Source: Mycolicibacter minnesotensis
Lineage (GTDB): Bacteria; Actinomycetota; Actinomycetes; Mycobacteriales; Mycobacteriaceae
Length of the DNA: 64,000 bases
NCBI RefSeq assembly: GCF_010731755.1
Contig: NZ_AP022589.1
Coordinates: 1,922,001 to 1,986,000 of the forward strand
Reading direction: 5' to 3'
Below, piece after piece: positions 62,672 through 64,000 of this stretch. The position numbers and the translations under genes were made by a program. The notes under the pieces were generated by a model that was not told the DNA's origin, searched no databases, and worked only from the letters and a program-made list of their open reading frames with translations. Positions within the stretch are counted from its first letter, which is position 1. The number at the start of each line of letters is the position of its first letter.

Positions 62672-63696
62672 ACATCACCAGAACCGCCCTCAAACTCGGC
62701 GCCGTCGGCTCGGTGCTGCTGCTCTTCACGGTCGGACTCGTCGTGGTCTTCGGGCAGATCCGGTTCGACCGGACGGCCGGTTACTCCGCCGAATTCAGCA
62801 ACGCCAGCGGCCTGCGTCAGGGCCAGTTCGTGCGTGCCTCCGGCGTGGAGATCGGCAAGGTCAAGAAGGTCAGGCTGGTCGACGGTGGACGTCGGGCAGT
62901 GGTGGACTTCGACGTCGACCGCTCGCTGCCGCTGTTTCAGTCCACCACCGCGCAGATCCGCTACTCCGACCTCATCGGCAACCGGTACCTGGAGCTCAAG
63001 CGGGGCGACGGCGAGGGCGCCGACCAGCGGCTGCCCATCGGCGGCTTCATCCCCGCCTCCCGTACCGAGCCGGCGCTGGACCTGGATGCGCTGATCGGCG
63101 GGTTCAAGCCGGTGTTCCGCGCACTGGACCCGGAAAAGATCAACACCATCGCGTCTACCATCGTCACGGTCTTCCAGGGCCAGGGCGGCACCATCAACGA
63201 CATCCTCGAGCAGACCGCTCAGCTGACTGCCCACATCGCCGACCGGGACGCAGCCATCGGTGAAGTGGTCAAGAACCTGAACGTGGTTCTCGACACCGCG
63301 GTCCGGCATCGCCAGACCTTCGACGAGACAGTCGACAACTTCGACAAACTGGTCAAGGGTTTGAACAACAATGCAACCGGCCTGGCGAACGGCACCGCCG
63401 AGTTCGGTAACGCCGCAGGCAATCTGGCAGACCTACTGGCCGACAACCGGAAGCAGCTGCACAGCATCTTCCCGGTGGCCGGTCCGGAGCCGCCCGACCG
63501 GCTCGACGATGTCGACCAGATTCTGCAGAAGATTCCCAAGGCGATGAAGCTGATCGGGCGCACCGGCGTCTACGGTGACTTCTTCAACTTCTACCTCTGC
63601 GACGTGACCATCAAGCTTCCTGGATTGCAACCCGGCGGCCCGATCCGAAACGCTCGTCTGTGGCAGCAGCCGACGGGGAGGTGCACGCCCCAGTGA
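62668..63696 (+). CDS. mce1B: Mce1B, MlaD-domain subunit of the Mce1 lipid importer
   Basis: The 342-residue protein has a signal/anchor helix (LGAVGSVLLLFTVGLVVVFG) and the MCE domain (YSAEFSNASGLRQGQFVRASGVEIGKVKKV). A helical needle follows with the Asn-rich segment LVKGLNNNATGLANGTAEFGN. The C-terminus contains two Cys (YLCDVTI and GRCTPQ) that may bond. The start overlaps the mce1A stop by ATGA. Confidence 0.94.
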   Translation: MNITRTALKLGAVGSVLLLFTVGLVVVFGQIRFDRTAGYSAEFSNASGLRQGQFVRASGVEIGKVKKVRLVDGGRRAVVDFDVDRSLPLFQSTTAQIRYSDLIGNRYLELKRGDGEGADQRLPIGGFIPASRTEPALDLDALIGGFKPVFRALDPEKINTIASTIVTVFQGQGGTINDILEQTAQLTAHIADRDAAIGEVVKNLNVVLDTAVRHRQTFDETVDNFDKLVKGLNNNATGLANGTAEFGNAAGNLADLLADNRKQLHSIFPVAGPEPPDRLDDVDQILQKIPKAMKLIGRTGVYGDFFNFYLCDVTIKLPGLQPGGPIRNARLWQQPTGRCTPQ

Positions 63697-64000
63697 GAAC
63701 TCTCGAACCGCCCAACCGGGCACGGATCGGCATTATCGGCGTCGCGACGCTGGCGTTGGTAACTCTGGTGGGGCAGACCTTCACCACGGTGCCGATGCTT
63801 TTCGCCGAGCCAAGTTACTTCGGAGAGCTCTCCGACACCGGCGGCCTGACCGCCGGGGATAAGGTGCGCATCTCGGGCGTGGACGTCGGCAAGGTCCAGG
63901 ACCTGTCCATCGCCGGCGACCACGTGCTGGTGAAGTTCTCGGTCGGGGCCAACCCGATCGGCAGCGACAGCATCATCGGGGTGAAGACCGACACCATCCT
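63693..64000 (+). CDS. mce1C: Mce1C, MlaD-domain subunit (5' part only)
   Basis: The first 102 codons run off the right edge. The GTG start overlaps the mce1B stop as GTGA. A membrane anchor (IGIIGVATLALVTLVGQTF) is followed by the MCE domain (YFGELSDTGGLTAGDKVRISGVDVGKVQDL). This fits mce1C in the standard mce1A-B-C order. Confidence 0.92.
   Translation, partial: MRTLEPPNRARIGIIGVATLALVTLVGQTFTTVPMLFAEPSYFGELSDTGGLTAGDKVRISGVDVGKVQDLSIAGDHVLVKFSVGANPIGSDSIIGVKTDTI

Overview
The window is high-GC mycobacterial chromosome. ESX type VII secretion genes, PE and PPE proteins, an mce operon and many TetR regulators place it in Mycobacteriaceae. An ESX-2 cluster next to an Rv0133-Rv0171-like block argues for a slow-growing or terrae-like lineage rather than M. 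tuberculosis itself. Rv numbers below come from memory of H37Rv gene order and were not checked by search. No tRNA, rRNA, CRISPR array or insertion sequence was seen.

Region 1 (1-17.6 kb) is most of an ESX-2 locus read leftwards: eccB2, eccC2, PE36, PPE69, esxD, esxC, espG2, a MinD-like ATPase and the start of eccD2. Upstream on the same strand lie a large EspK-like protein, an EspJ-like protein and two paralogous small membrane proteins. Between these and eccB2 sits a rightward cassette: a small helical protein, a lipoprotein and a Phd/VapC toxin-antitoxin pair.

Region 2 (17.7-30.7 kb) is accessory. It holds a VOC protein, an exported alpha/beta hydrolase, a dipeptidase-like protein with a changed metal ligand, a GNAT, a nitronate monooxygenase, and three tandem exported alkaline-phosphatase-superfamily proteins that share a conserved promoter. 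A DUF4185 protein and a TetR gene follow, divergent from a ferredoxin reductase and DesA3-like desaturase pair.

Region 3 (30.7-50.9 kb) follows the M. tuberculosis Rv0135c-Rv0158 order (TetR, cyp138, msrA, Rv0138-Rv0142, Rv0144-Rv0145, Rv0148, ptpB, Rv0157A, Rv0158) with genes missing and two insertions. The first is a five-gene leftward catabolic operon (33.3-37.6 kb) facing Rv0138 across a perfect KstR-type palindrome. The second (39.7-44.3 kb) carries a TetR, a PPE-PPW protein with a small upstream ORF, a siderophore-interacting-type flavoprotein, an O-methyltransferase and an MTB12-like exported protein.

Region 4 (50.9-64 kb) has a 13E12-type HNH protein, a hydrolase, an apparent fusion of a GRAM/PH-like domain to an Rv0161-like FAD oxidase, a TetR, adhE1, a thioesterase and TB18.5. 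The mce1 operon follows (fadD5, yrbE1A, yrbE1B, mce1A, mce1B, start of mce1C). The mce1R gene that lies between TB18.5 and fadD5 in M. tuberculosis is absent.

Themes that run through the window are short overlaps of start and stop codons inside operons, TetR genes divergent from enzymes with clear inverted-repeat operators between them, and several promoters that appear to give leaderless mRNAs.
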